Part shown: piece after piece, positions 7,368 through 15,254 of the stretch
How the letters are laid out: each line of letters opens with the position of its first letter
How positions within the stretch are numbered: position 1 is the first letter of the stretch
NCBI RefSeq assembly: GCF_001672895.1
Contig: NZ_LZKP01000121.1
Coordinates: 1-36,137 of the forward strand
DNA length: 36,137 bases
Direction: 5' to 3'
Origin: Mycobacterium sp. E740
GTDB taxonomy: Bacteria > Actinomycetota > Actinomycetes > Mycobacteriales > Mycobacteriaceae
Made by a program: the position numbers and the translations under genes
The notes under the pieces: generated by a model
What the model saw: only the letters and a program-made list of their open reading frames with translations
Told to the model about the DNA's origin: nothing
Database searches by the model: none

Positions 7368-7631
7368 ATGTGTCTGGGGATTCCGGGGCAGGTCGTGTCG
7401 ATGTTGCCGGGCTACGGCGATCAGCTGGCCCTCGTCGACGTCGCCGGTGAGCACCGCAAGGTCAACGTCGGCATGCTGCCCGAAGAAACCTTTGCGCCGG
7501 GCGACTGGGTCATCATCCACATGGGCTTCGTCGTGGACAAGACCGACAAGGCCGGTGCTGACGCCGCGCTGGCCGGGCTGGAGCTGATGGGCCGGGGCGA
7601 ACCCGTCTCAGGCATCGAGGATCCGCCATGA
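7368..7631 (+). CDS. hypC: Hydrogenase assembly chaperone HypC (first copy)
   Basis: An 87-aa HypC/HupF-family protein beginning MCLGIPGQVV. Cys2, exposed after removal of Met1, is the family's key residue for carrying the Fe(CN)2CO unit between HypD and the large subunit. The central GDWVIIHMGFVVDKTD is the usual small beta-barrel signature. The start is fixed by the motif and by the GGAGGG site in the end of the protease gene. Its stop overlaps the hypF ATG. A second complete HypC (13142) and a HypC domain fused to a SIS domain (10635) are encoded in the same operon. Confidence 0.93.
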   Translation: MCLGIPGQVVSMLPGYGDQLALVDVAGEHRKVNVGMLPEETFAPGDWVIIHMGFVVDKTDKAGADAALAGLELMGRGEPVSGIEDPP

Positions 7632-9916
7632 GCTCGCGGCGCCGGTTGCGCGTCCACGTGCACGGGGTGGTGCAGGGCGTCGGATTCCGGCCGTTCGTGT
7701 ACACGACGGCGGCCGCGCTTGGCCTGGCGGGCTGTGTCCGCAACGACAGCTCCGGGGCGGTCATCGAGATCGAGGGTGACACGGTCGGCGTTGACGAGTT
7801 CCTGACCCGGCTGCGCGATCGCCCCCCACCTCTGGCCGTGATCGAATCGCTTGACACAGAGCACCTTCCGACTGCCGGAGGCACCGAATTCGTCATCGCG
7901 GACACGGCGCGGACAGCCGGCGGCCGCACACTGACCTCGCCCGACGTCGCGATGTGCGCCGAATGCGCCGCAGAGCAACGAGATCCAGCCAACCGGCGAT
8001 ACCGACACGCCTTCGTCAACTGCACCAACTGCGGCCCGCGCTTCACGATCATCAGCTCACTGCCCTACGACCGAGATGCCACGACGATGGCGAGGTTCGC
8101 GATGTGTGCGGCCTGCGCCCGCGAGTACCGAGACCCCACCGACCGCAGGTTTCACGCCCAGCCCGTCTGTTGCCCCGACTGCGGGCCGACGCTGACGTAC
8201 CGTGACGGAACGGGCCGGACGACGACGGGTGAAGCCGCGCTGCGAACAGCGCGCCGGCTGTTGAGCGACGGCGGCATCCTCGCGGTCAAGGGCATCGGCG
8301 GCTATCACTTGGCGTGTGATGCCGCCGACGAGCGCGCCGTCACCGAGCTGCGCACGCGAAAGCGCCGTGGTGACAAGCCGTTCGCGGTGATGACACCTGA
8401 TCTCGAGACGGCATCCGAGCTTGTCGAGATCGATGACACGTCGGCGCGGCTGCTGACCGGGCCCCAGCGTCCGATCGTGTTGGCGCCACGACGGGCCGGG
8501 TCCCCGGTCGCCGATTCGGTCGCGCCACACAACCCCGACCTCGGCATCCTGCTCGCCTACACACCGCTGCATACGCTGCTGTTCGGTCTGCCGGGCGACG
8601 AACTCGGCCCGGAGGCACTGGTGATGACATCGGGAAACCTCGCCGGAGAGCCGATCTGCTTCACCGACGACGCTGCGCTCGAACGGCTTTCGCACTTGGC
8701 CGACGGTTGGCTAATGCACGACCGGCAGATTCTGGTGCCCTGCGACGACTCCGTCGTGCGGGTCGTCTCCAAAGCCGAGATGCCGATTCGTCGGTCCCGC
8801 GGATACGCGCCGCTGCCCGTCGCGCTCCCGGTGCCGGTGGCGCCGACGCTTGCGGTGGGAGCCGACCTGAAGAACACCATGGCGGTCGCGGACGGCAGAT
8901 ACGCCTGGTTGAGCCAGCACATCGGCGACATGGATGATCTGGCCACGCTGTCCGCCTTCGATTCGGCACAGCGGCACCTGCAGAAGTTGACATCGGTGGC
9001 GCCGCAGGTGGTGGTCGCCGACGCGCACCCGATGTACCGCTCCACCACGTGGGCGCATCGCAACGCCGCAGGACGGCCGGTCAGAACCGTCCAGCATCAT
9101 CACGCCCATGTCGCCGCGGTGATGGCCGAGCACGGCCTCGACGGATCGACCCAGGTGCTCGGGTTCGCCTTCGACGGAACGGGATACGGCCCTGACGGGG
9201 CGGTGTGGGGCGGCGAGGTGCTGCTGGCCAACTACAAGGGCTTTCAACGGCTCGCCCACCTGAAGTATGTACCGCTGGCAGGTGGTGATGTCAGCGTGCG
9301 GCGGCCCTACCGCATGGCGCTTGCGCATCTGCGGGCGGCGGGGATCGGATGGACTCCCGACCTGCCGCCGGTGGCGGCCTGCCCACCCGACGAGCGAAGG
9401 GCGCTGGCCCACCAAATCGAAACCGGCCTCGGTTGCGTCCCGACCTCCAGCATGGGCCGGCTGTTCGACGCCGTTTCCTCACTCGTCGGAGTGCGCCAGG
9501 TGGTGGACTACGAAGCGCAGGCGGCGATCGAGTTGGAGGGCCTCTGCCGCGGCATCGACTGCGGGCCAGGCTCTTACGGGTTCGCTCTCGACGGTCACGA
9601 CGCAACCGTGTTGATCGACCCGGCCCCCGTAGTTCGCGCCGTGGTCCGCGACCTTCGGGACGGTGTGCCGCCGTCGCTGATCGGGGCTCGGTTCCATCGC
9701 GCGGTCGCCGACCTGGTCGTCGACCTCGCGTGCGCCCACACCGACCCATCACGGCCCGTCGCACTGTCCGGCGGCGTGTTCCAGAACGGCCTGCTCCTTG
9801 ACCTGACGCTGAACGCCCTGAATGCCCGGGGGCTTCAAGTGATCACACACCGCGTCGTACCGCCGAACGACGGGGGTATCGCCCTGGGCCAGTTGCTGGT
9901 GGGGAGCGCCGAATGA
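7628..9916 (+). CDS. hypF: Carbamoyltransferase HypF
   Basis: A 762-aa multidomain enzyme that uses carbamoyl phosphate and ATP to carbamoylate the C-terminal cysteine of HypE, the first step of cyanide ligand synthesis. Domains in order: acylphosphatase (about 7-95, VQGVGFRPFVY at 15-25), two four-cysteine zinc fingers (about 110-190, CAEC...CTNC and CAAC...CPDC), a YrdC-like nucleotide-binding domain (about 200-385, KGIGGYHLACDA and KRRGDKPFAVM), and a Kae1-like carbamoyl-transfer domain with HHHAH at 490-494 and SGGVFQN near the end. The length is normal for the family. ATG 7628 overlaps the hypC stop, and the gene overlaps the next by ATGA. Confidence 0.95.
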   Translation: MSSRRRLRVHVHGVVQGVGFRPFVYTTAAALGLAGCVRNDSSGAVIEIEGDTVGVDEFLTRLRDRPPPLAVIESLDTEHLPTAGGTEFVIADTARTAGGRTLTSPDVAMCAECAAEQRDPANRRYRHAFVNCTNCGPRFTIISSLPYDRDATTMARFAMCAACAREYRDPTDRRFHAQPVCCPDCGPTLTYRDGTGRTTTGEAALRTARRLLSDGGILAVKGIGGYHLACDAADERAVTELRTRKRRGDKPFAVMTPDLETASELVEIDDTSARLLTGPQRPIVLAPRRAGSPVADSVAPHNPDLGILLAYTPLHTLLFGLPGDELGPEALVMTSGNLAGEPICFTDDAALERLSHLADGWLMHDRQILVPCDDSVVRVVSKAEMPIRRSRGYAPLPVALPVPVAPTLAVGADLKNTMAVADGRYAWLSQHIGDMDDLATLSAFDSAQRHLQKLTSVAPQVVVADAHPMYRSTTWAHRNAAGRPVRTVQHHHAHVAAVMAEHGLDGSTQVLGFAFDGTGYGPDGAVWGGEVLLANYKGFQRLAHLKYVPLAGGDVSVRRPYRMALAHLRAAGIGWTPDLPPVAACPPDERRALAHQIETGLGCVPTSSMGRLFDAVSSLVGVRQVVDYEAQAAIELEGLCRGIDCGPGSYGFALDGHDATVLIDPAPVVRAVVRDLRDGVPPSLIGARFHRAVADLVVDLACAHTDPSRPVALSGGVFQNGLLLDLTLNALNARGLQVITHRVVPPNDGGIALGQLLVGSAE

Positions 9917-10638
9917 CCGACACATCGCCCCGGGGCCGGTCGTTGTTCGGCCGGTACGCCTACCCACCGAACGAGCTCGGTTACTGCGGGCCGACGACAG
10001 CAGGCGGCGCTTCCGGGCTCGCCTCGCATGCACGTGAGTTCGACGGCGCCTGGCCGTACCTCTCGGCCATCGCCGAGGCGATCGGCGCCTCGGATGTGCT
10101 CGACGAGCAGGTCGTCGGCGGCTACTGGGTCGGCGGGCGAGCATTGGGCAAGGTCGACCCCGACCGACTTCTCACCCGGCTGCGCTCCGCGTTCCGCGGC
10201 CAGGTCACCGGATTGCTCGATGCGGTGCCGGCCACCACCGACGTGTTGGCGCATCACAGCTTCCACGTTTTCGTCGTCTATCCCTGGGTGAGGTTCTTGC
10301 GCCGCGACGCGACGACCGCGCTCGGCGTCCTGCAGGACTGCCGCATTCGGTGGGGAACCGTCGTGTCCGTCGCCGGTGAGCACACAGAGATCGCCGCACG
10401 ACCGTTGCAGTACACGAACGGCTGCCTGATGCTCGGCGAGCCGCGCACCGAATGCGTCGGATGGGAAAAGGGCGGCCTCTCGCTGGCGCCACCACCGGAA
10501 CCCGGGGCGGTCGTTTCCGCCCATTGGGATTGGGTCTGCGGAACACTTACCGAGGAGGAGGGTACCGAGCTCGAGGCGGCCACGCAGACAACGCTTGACC
10601 TCGTGAATGCCGTTCTCGGACAGGAGCAGTCGATATGA
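9913..10638 (+). CDS. DUF6390-like hydrogenase-associated protein
   Basis: A 241-aa protein of unknown function starting in an ATGA overlap with hypF. The N terminus (LFGRYAYPPNELGYCGP) and the central HHSFHVFVVYPWVRFL and LQDCRIRWG stretches resemble DUF6390, a family I associate with actinobacterial hydrogenase operons. There is no signal peptide or membrane segment. Histidine- and cysteine-bearing conserved blocks (YCGP, HHSFH, QDCRIRWG) could bind metal. Translational coupling to hypF and to the SIS-HypC fusion suggests a maturation role, but no activity can be assigned from sequence. Confidence 0.72.
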   Translation: MTDTSPRGRSLFGRYAYPPNELGYCGPTTAGGASGLASHAREFDGAWPYLSAIAEAIGASDVLDEQVVGGYWVGGRALGKVDPDRLLTRLRSAFRGQVTGLLDAVPATTDVLAHHSFHVFVVYPWVRFLRRDATTALGVLQDCRIRWGTVVSVAGEHTEIAARPLQYTNGCLMLGEPRTECVGWEKGGLSLAPPPEPGAVVSAHWDWVCGTLTEEEGTELEAATQTTLDLVNAVLGQEQSI

Positions 10639-11366
10639 CTACTGTTGAACGACCTTACGTCGACGACGAACTGGCCGCAGATCTCGCTGCCGCCGCGCTG
10701 GATCTCGCCCGCCGGTTCCACCACGGCGCCACACTGTGGGTGATCTCGCCGCAGTGGGAACCACACGCCCACCACATCGCCGTCGAGTTCGTGCATCCGG
10801 TGATCATGGGTAAGCGGGCACTGCCGTCGGTCGCGCTGGTCGAACCGGACCCCGTCGCCCAGGCGAGGGTGGCGAGCCGGCCCGGCGATCTGCTGATCGC
10901 GGTGGCATCGGCGGCCGAACCCGCGGTCATCGACACCATGCGTCGCGCGCAGGCGTGGGGGGTGCTGACGCTGTGGATCGGATCGGGCCCGCGCCCTGCG
11001 CCCGGAGCGGCGAACCACATTCTCTGGGTCGACACGGATGACCCGATGGTGCCCGCCACCGGGGCGTTCGTGCTGATGTACCACCTGCTGTGGGAACTCA
11101 CCCACGTCTGCTTCGAACACCAGGGGCTGCTGGTCGAGCCGGTGGGCTGCGCCGACGACGTATGCGTGACGTGCTCCGACGAGGGCCGGCTCGGCGAAGT
11201 CGTCCTGGAACCGGTCGACGCCACGAGTTCGGCGCTGGTGCGCACTGCCGGGGGCGAGGAGTGGGTCGACGTCACGCTCGTCGGCGCCGTCGCACCCAAC
11301 GACCTGGTGCTCGTGCACGCGGGCGCCGCCATCGCCCGTGTCGAGCCCGAGGAGGTGCACCGGTGA
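10635..11366 (+). CDS. SIS-like domain fused to a HypC/HupF domain
   Basis: A 243-aa protein. The first 165 residues look like a sugar-isomerase (SIS) Rossmann-type domain (LWVISPQWEPHAHHIAVEFVHP, LLIAVASAAEPAVIDTMRRAQAWG). The last about 70 residues are HypC-like: C177-V-T-C180-SDEGRLGEVV and then NDLVLVHAGAAIARVEPEE. In ordinary HypC the functional cysteine is residue 2 of the chain; here the equivalent C177 is internal, so it cannot be an N-terminal cysteine unless the protein is cleaved. The fusion suggests that the SIS part works on, or is delivered to, the HypC-HypD iron-carrying complex. ATGA overlaps join it to both neighbours. Its specific function is unknown. Confidence 0.72.
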   Translation: MTTVERPYVDDELAADLAAAALDLARRFHHGATLWVISPQWEPHAHHIAVEFVHPVIMGKRALPSVALVEPDPVAQARVASRPGDLLIAVASAAEPAVIDTMRRAQAWGVLTLWIGSGPRPAPGAANHILWVDTDDPMVPATGAFVLMYHLLWELTHVCFEHQGLLVEPVGCADDVCVTCSDEGRLGEVVLEPVDATSSALVRTAGGEEWVDVTLVGAVAPNDLVLVHAGAAIARVEPEEVHR

Positions 11367-12037
11367 CCGACTCCGATGCCACCAGTTTCCTGTATCCGTT
11401 CATCGAATCCGAGGAGACCGACGCGCCGAGTCTGCTCAGCGACCTGGCGGCCTCCGCACGAGGCAAGGCCGCCGAAAGCGCACGGCTGCAGCGGGAATCG
11501 CTCGACGAGTACGGCGATGCGTTGAGTGCGGCCGGAGAGCAGATGGCCGAACGGTTCCGTCGGGCCGGTCGGCTCTACACGTTCGGCAACGGCGGCAGCT
11601 CCACCGATGCCGCGACGTTGGCCTCGCTGTTCAGCCGGCCGGCGCGCGGGCGCCCTGTTGCCGCGTGGTCGCTTGCCGCCGACAACGCGGTGGTGACCGC
11701 ACTGGGCAACGACGTCGGGTTCGAGCTGATCTTCAAGCGCCAGATCATCGCGCACGCCCGCGACCGCGACGTCGCCATCGCGCTGTCCACCTCCGGCAAC
11801 TCCGACGATCTGATGACGGCGATCACGGAGGCCAAGCAACGCGGACTACTGACTATCGGCTTCTCCGGCCACGACGGCGGCCGGATGGCGGCCGCCGATG
11901 ACCTCGACTTCTGTTTCACCGTCCACTCTCAAAGCATCCACCGCATCCAGGAAAGCCACGCGATGCTCGGCTACCGGCTGTGGTCCGTCGTTCAAACGCA
12001 GATGACCCGCGCACGGAACGGAGCACACGCGACATGA
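11363..12037 (+). CDS. GmhA-like SIS-domain protein in the hyp operon
   Basis: A 224-aa protein starting at GTG 11363 behind GGAGG. It carries the marks of phosphoheptose isomerases: GNGGSSTDAATLA at 75-87, the phosphosugar loop STSGNS at 142-147, and RIQESH at 194-199, matching the RIQExH segment that holds the catalytic histidine of GmhA. The active site therefore looks intact, unlike a degenerate SIS fold. No other heptose-synthesis gene is nearby. The gene is sandwiched between the SIS-HypC fusion and hypE with overlaps on both sides, so the product probably acts in hydrogenase maturation rather than cell-envelope sugar synthesis. The substrate is unknown. Confidence 0.78.
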   Translation: MTDSDATSFLYPFIESEETDAPSLLSDLAASARGKAAESARLQRESLDEYGDALSAAGEQMAERFRRAGRLYTFGNGGSSTDAATLASLFSRPARGRPVAAWSLAADNAVVTALGNDVGFELIFKRQIIAHARDRDVAIALSTSGNSDDLMTAITEAKQRGLLTIGFSGHDGGRMAAADDLDFCFTVHSQSIHRIQESHAMLGYRLWSVVQTQMTRARNGAHAT

Positions 12038-13128
12038 CACAGACAGCGAGCGCGGCCGAACGCGAGGACCGCGTGCTCGAACGCATCGACAAGTTCCGCC
12101 AGCGTCGACCGCGTCTGCTCGACGACGTGGTGACGCTGGCGCACGGCGCCGGGGGTAAGTCGTCGGCCGCACTCGTCGACGCGGTGTTCCTCGAGGCCTT
12201 TCGCAACGACGAACTCGAATTACTCGGTGACGCTGCGGCACTTCGGATCCCGTCAGGTGAACGGCTGGCATTCTCCACCGACTCGTACGTCGTATCCCCG
12301 CGGCGGTTTCCCGGCGGATCCATCGGCCACGTCGCAGTGCACGGCACCATCAACGACCTGGCGGTCTCGGGTGCGCGCCCGCAGTGGCTCTCCGCGGCGT
12401 TCGTGATCGAGGAAGGCTTCCCGATCGCCGAACTGCGCGAGATCGTCGCCGACATGGGCGAAGCGGCGTTGAACGCAGGCGTGCAGATCGTCACGGGCGA
12501 TACCAAGGTCGTCGGCAAGGGCGCCGCCGACGGCGTCTACATCTGCACCGCCGGCGTGGGGTTGATCCCCGAGGACAGGAGGCTGTCCCGTGAACTCGTG
12601 CAACCCGGCGACAAGGTGGTGCTGTCCGGAACCATCGGTGAGCACGGGATGGCGGTCATGCTCGCCCGCGGCGACCTGGCCATCGACGCCGACATCGCCT
12701 CCGACACCGCGCCGGTGCACGAACTGGTCGAAATCCTGCTGGGCGCCGCACCTTCGACGCGATGGATGCGCGACGCGACGCGCGGCGGCGTCGGCACGGT
12801 GGCCAACGAACTCGTCAAGGACGCGCCGTTCGCGCTGATTCTCGACGAGGACAAGCTTCCCGTTCAACCGCAAGTGCTCGGGGCGTGCGACATGCTCGGC
12901 ATCGACCCGCTGTACGTGGCGAACGAGGGCAAGTTCGTCGCGATCGTGCCCGGGGCCGAGGCCGACGCCGCAGTCACGGCGTTACGCACCCATCCGCGGG
13001 GAATGCAGGCCGCGGTCGTCGGCGAGATCGTACCGGACCCCCATGGAATCGTCGCGTTACGAACATCTTTCGGTGGCAGCCGGATCGTCGACATGCTCGT
13101 CGGCGACCCGCTGCCGCGAATCTGCTGA
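12034..13128 (+). CDS. hypE: Hydrogenase maturation protein HypE
   Basis: A 364-aa PurM-like ATPase that dehydrates the thiocarboxamide on its own C-terminal cysteine to a thiocyanate and passes cyanide to iron held by HypC-HypD. The glycine-rich N-terminal block LAHGAGGKSS and the essential C-terminal ending PRIC (C364) are both present. The ATG at 12034 is in an ATGA overlap with the SIS gene; an in-frame GTG at 11980 would only add shadow sequence. The N terminus is about 25 residues longer than in minimal HypE proteins. The next gene, hypC2, starts 13 bases after the stop. Confidence 0.95.
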   Translation: MTQTASAAEREDRVLERIDKFRQRRPRLLDDVVTLAHGAGGKSSAALVDAVFLEAFRNDELELLGDAAALRIPSGERLAFSTDSYVVSPRRFPGGSIGHVAVHGTINDLAVSGARPQWLSAAFVIEEGFPIAELREIVADMGEAALNAGVQIVTGDTKVVGKGAADGVYICTAGVGLIPEDRRLSRELVQPGDKVVLSGTIGEHGMAVMLARGDLAIDADIASDTAPVHELVEILLGAAPSTRWMRDATRGGVGTVANELVKDAPFALILDEDKLPVQPQVLGACDMLGIDPLYVANEGKFVAIVPGAEADAAVTALRTHPRGMQAAVVGEIVPDPHGIVALRTSFGGSRIVDMLVGDPLPRIC

Positions 13129-13141
13129 GAGGAGACCGACG

Positions 13142-13414
13142 ATGTGTCTTGGCATTCCCGGTCAGGTGGTCGACATCGTCGACGCCGAAGAGTCGCTGGC
13201 CAAGGTCGACGTCAACGGCGTCCGACGAACCATCAGTGTGCGCCTGCTGGCCGACGAGAACCTCCAGGTCGGTGACTGGGTCCTGGTTCACGTCGGCTTC
13301 GCCATGGCCAAGATCGACGAACACGAGGCCACACTGACACTCGACCAGGTGCAGAAGATGGGCGCCGACTATGCGGCCGAGATCGAAGCTTTCAACTCCT
13401 CCGAAATCGCTTGA
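13142..13414 (+). CDS. hypC: Hydrogenase assembly chaperone HypC (second copy)
   Basis: A 90-aa HypC protein with the same first ten residues as the first copy (MCLGIPGQVV), then a diverged body (VDIVDAEESLAKVDVNGVRRTISVRLL) and the GDWVLVHVGFAMAKID barrel signature. Cys2 is present. ATG 13142 follows a GAGAGGAGA ribosome site; the frame is open upstream only as a shadow of hypE. Standing directly before hypD, this copy is the more likely partner of HypD in the Fe(CN)2CO assembly complex. The two copies may serve different steps or different hydrogenases in the cell. Confidence 0.93.
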   Translation: MCLGIPGQVVDIVDAEESLAKVDVNGVRRTISVRLLADENLQVGDWVLVHVGFAMAKIDEHEATLTLDQVQKMGADYAAEIEAFNSSEIA

Positions 13415-13424
13415 GAGGCTTGCT

Positions 13425-14552
13425 ATGAAGTTCGTCGACGAATTCCGCGATCCGGCGGCCGCGCGCGCACTCGTGCGATCGATCACCGAGCTCGCCAGTG
13501 GCGATGAGTTCAAGTTCATGGAGGTGTGCGGCGGCCACACCCACACCATCTACCGGCACGGTATCGAGCATCTGCTACCGGAGACGGTCGAATTGGTGCA
13601 CGGGCCCGGATGCCCGGTGTGCGTGATCCCGATGGGCCGCGTCGACGACGCGATGTGGCTGGCCGAACAACCCAACGTCATCTTCACGACGTTCGGCGAC
13701 ATGATGCGGGTACCCGGGTCCCGGGGCAACCTCATCGAAGCCAAGGCACGCGGAGCCGACGTGCGGTTCGTCTACTCCCCGCTCGATGCGCTCAAGATCG
13801 CGCTCGACAGTCCGGACAAGCATGTCGTGTTCTTCGCGGTCGGCTTCGAGACGACAGCGCCGTCCACCGCGGTGACACTCGTTCGTGCCCGCGCGCTCGG
13901 CGTGCAGAACTTCAGCGTGTACTGCAACCACGTGACGATCGTGCCGCCGATCAAGGCGATTCTGGAATCACCCGACCTGCGGTTGTCCGGCTTCCTGGGG
14001 CCCGGCCACGTGTCGACCGTCGTCGGTTTGCGGCCATACCGGTTCGTGCCCGACGTGTACGGGAAGCCGTTGGTGGTAGCGGGTTTCGAGCCGCTGGACA
14101 TTCTCGCTTCGGTGCACATGCTGCTACAGCAGATCCGAGGCGGCCGCTGCGAGGTCGAGAACCAGTACAGACGTGTGGTCCGTCCAGAAGGCAATACCCA
14201 GGCACTCAAGCTGATGGCCCAGACGTTCGAGTTGCGACCGCATTTCGAATGGCGGGGACTGGGATTCATCTCGCAGAGCGCGCTGAGGATCCACCCCGAC
14301 TACGCGGAGTTCGACGCGGAACGCACGTTCGCCATGCCCGGCGTGCGGGTGGCCGACCCGAAAGCGTGTCAGTGCGGCGAGGTGCTCAAGGGCGTCATCA
14401 AGCCCTGGGAGTGCAAGGTGTTCGGTACCGCGTGCACACCGGAGACACCCATCGGAACGTGCATGGTCTCGCCCGAAGGCGCCTGCGCGGCGTACTACAA
14501 CTTCGGCCGGTTGCACCGCGAGACGGCGCTGGTGCTGGGTCAGCGTGCCTAG
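13425..14552 (+). CDS. hypD: Hydrogenase formation protein HypD
   Basis: A 375-aa iron-sulfur protein that holds the iron while CN and CO ligands are added, in complex with HypC and HypE. Visible motifs: MEVCGGHTH (C35) and GPGCPVCVIP (C63, C66), the conserved thiol-redox and iron-binding segments. A C-terminal cysteine-rich region (ACQCGEVLKG, WECKVFG, GTCMVSPEGAC) binds the [4Fe-4S] cluster. ATG 13425 is ten bases after hypC2, with GAGAGG just upstream. This is the last gene of the hydrogenase block; a short hairpin follows at 14572. hypA and hypB do not follow. Confidence 0.95.
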   Translation: MKFVDEFRDPAAARALVRSITELASGDEFKFMEVCGGHTHTIYRHGIEHLLPETVELVHGPGCPVCVIPMGRVDDAMWLAEQPNVIFTTFGDMMRVPGSRGNLIEAKARGADVRFVYSPLDALKIALDSPDKHVVFFAVGFETTAPSTAVTLVRARALGVQNFSVYCNHVTIVPPIKAILESPDLRLSGFLGPGHVSTVVGLRPYRFVPDVYGKPLVVAGFEPLDILASVHMLLQQIRGGRCEVENQYRRVVRPEGNTQALKLMAQTFELRPHFEWRGLGFISQSALRIHPDYAEFDAERTFAMPGVRVADPKACQCGEVLKGVIKPWECKVFGTACTPETPIGTCMVSPEGACAAYYNFGRLHRETALVLGQRA

Positions 14553-14571
14553 CTGTATCCCGTCGATTGCG

Positions 14572-14592
14572 TCGCCGCAGTCCATGCGGCGA
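14572..14592. terminator. Hairpin after hypD
   Basis: TCGCCGCA (14572-14579) and TGCGGCGA (14585-14592) form a perfect 8-bp stem with a 5-base loop, 19 bases after the hypD stop and 18 bases before the next start. No U-run follows, which is common for mycobacterial terminators but also weakens the call. It could instead attenuate the following gene, whose ribosome site begins right after the stem. Confidence 0.45.
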
Positions 14593-14610
14593 AAGTGAGG
14601 AGTAGTAGTC

Positions 14611-15045
14611 ATGACAGAGCCGGAAGAACGGGGAAAGCGCGGTACCGGATCAGATCAACCGTCGGGCGGCCCGACCGACCGGCCGTCGGGCGCCTATGAG
14701 GGCGACGAATCCGTTCCCGAACACGACGACGGCGGGAAGCCCGACTTCGAGACGGGCTTCACCAACGAGCCGCCGAAGGACGTCAAGCCCGCGGTACCGC
14801 CTTATGAAGGGCGCCAAACCTCGGCCAAGCCGGCCGGCGGCGCAGACGAAGGCGGCGAACGAACCGCCGGCGCGGTGAAACCTGTCACGGATGCAGACAG
14901 CAAGGGCTCGTCGAAGGGTGACGGTGGCACCGCGTCTCCGGCCGACGAACAGCCTGCCGCACGGATGCCGGAGTCCGACCGCGACGACGACCGGGTAGGC
15001 CCGTCACACACCGCGGGAACCGGTCGCGGCGAGGACAAACGCTAA
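14611..15045 (+). CDS. Acidic, low-complexity disordered protein of unknown function
   Basis: A 144-aa protein, strongly enriched in G, P, D, E, K, S and T, with almost no large hydrophobic residues and no cysteine. It is predicted to be intrinsically disordered throughout. The start at ATG 14611 has a good GTGAGGAG ribosome site, and codon choice is typical of the surrounding DNA, so it is probably a real gene. No domain is recognised. Similar hydrophilic proteins can act in stress or desiccation protection, but nothing in the sequence proves this. It points the same way as hypD and may be read through from it. The opposite-strand gene ends 4 bases after its stop. Confidence 0.6.
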   Translation: MTEPEERGKRGTGSDQPSGGPTDRPSGAYEGDESVPEHDDGGKPDFETGFTNEPPKDVKPAVPPYEGRQTSAKPAGGADEGGERTAGAVKPVTDADSKGSSKGDGGTASPADEQPAARMPESDRDDDRVGPSHTAGTGRGEDKR

Positions 15046-15049
15046 CGCG

Positions 15050-15244
15050 TCACCACTGATCACGCGGGACGTCGAAGTCCGAGCACAATGCCCGCCAGAC
15101 ATCCCGCGGATAGACGCCGTCCTCGATGGCCTGTTCGGCGGTGCGCCCGCCGAACGCGCTCAGCACGTGGTCGACGAGCAGCGACGCGCCGCGCACCGAG
15201 CCGAACTGTTCCTCGACGAGTTCATGGAATTCCGTCAACCGCAC
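15050..15244 (-). CDS. DUF3046 family protein
   Basis: A 64-aa protein starting at GTG 15244 with VRLTEFHELVEEQFG and ending DFDVPRDQW. The central DHVLSAFGGRTAEQAIEDGVYPRDVWRALC is the DUF3046 signature. In M. tuberculosis the orthologue (Rv2738c) lies directly upstream of recA on the same strand. The function is unknown. The frame is open further upstream, but that part is an out-of-frame shadow of the glycosyltransferase gene. It lies 10 bases downstream of that gene and is probably cotranscribed with it. Confidence 0.85.
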   Translation of the reverse strand: MRLTEFHELVEEQFGSVRGASLLVDHVLSAFGGRTAEQAIEDGVYPRDVWRALCSDFDVPRDQW

Positions 15245-15254
15245 AGGGCCAAAA

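Noticed and set aside
5991..7520. A 509-codon antisense frame across the 448-aa gene and the protease
   Set aside because: No recognisable domain, no ribosome site, and it crosses several well-supported plus-strand genes.
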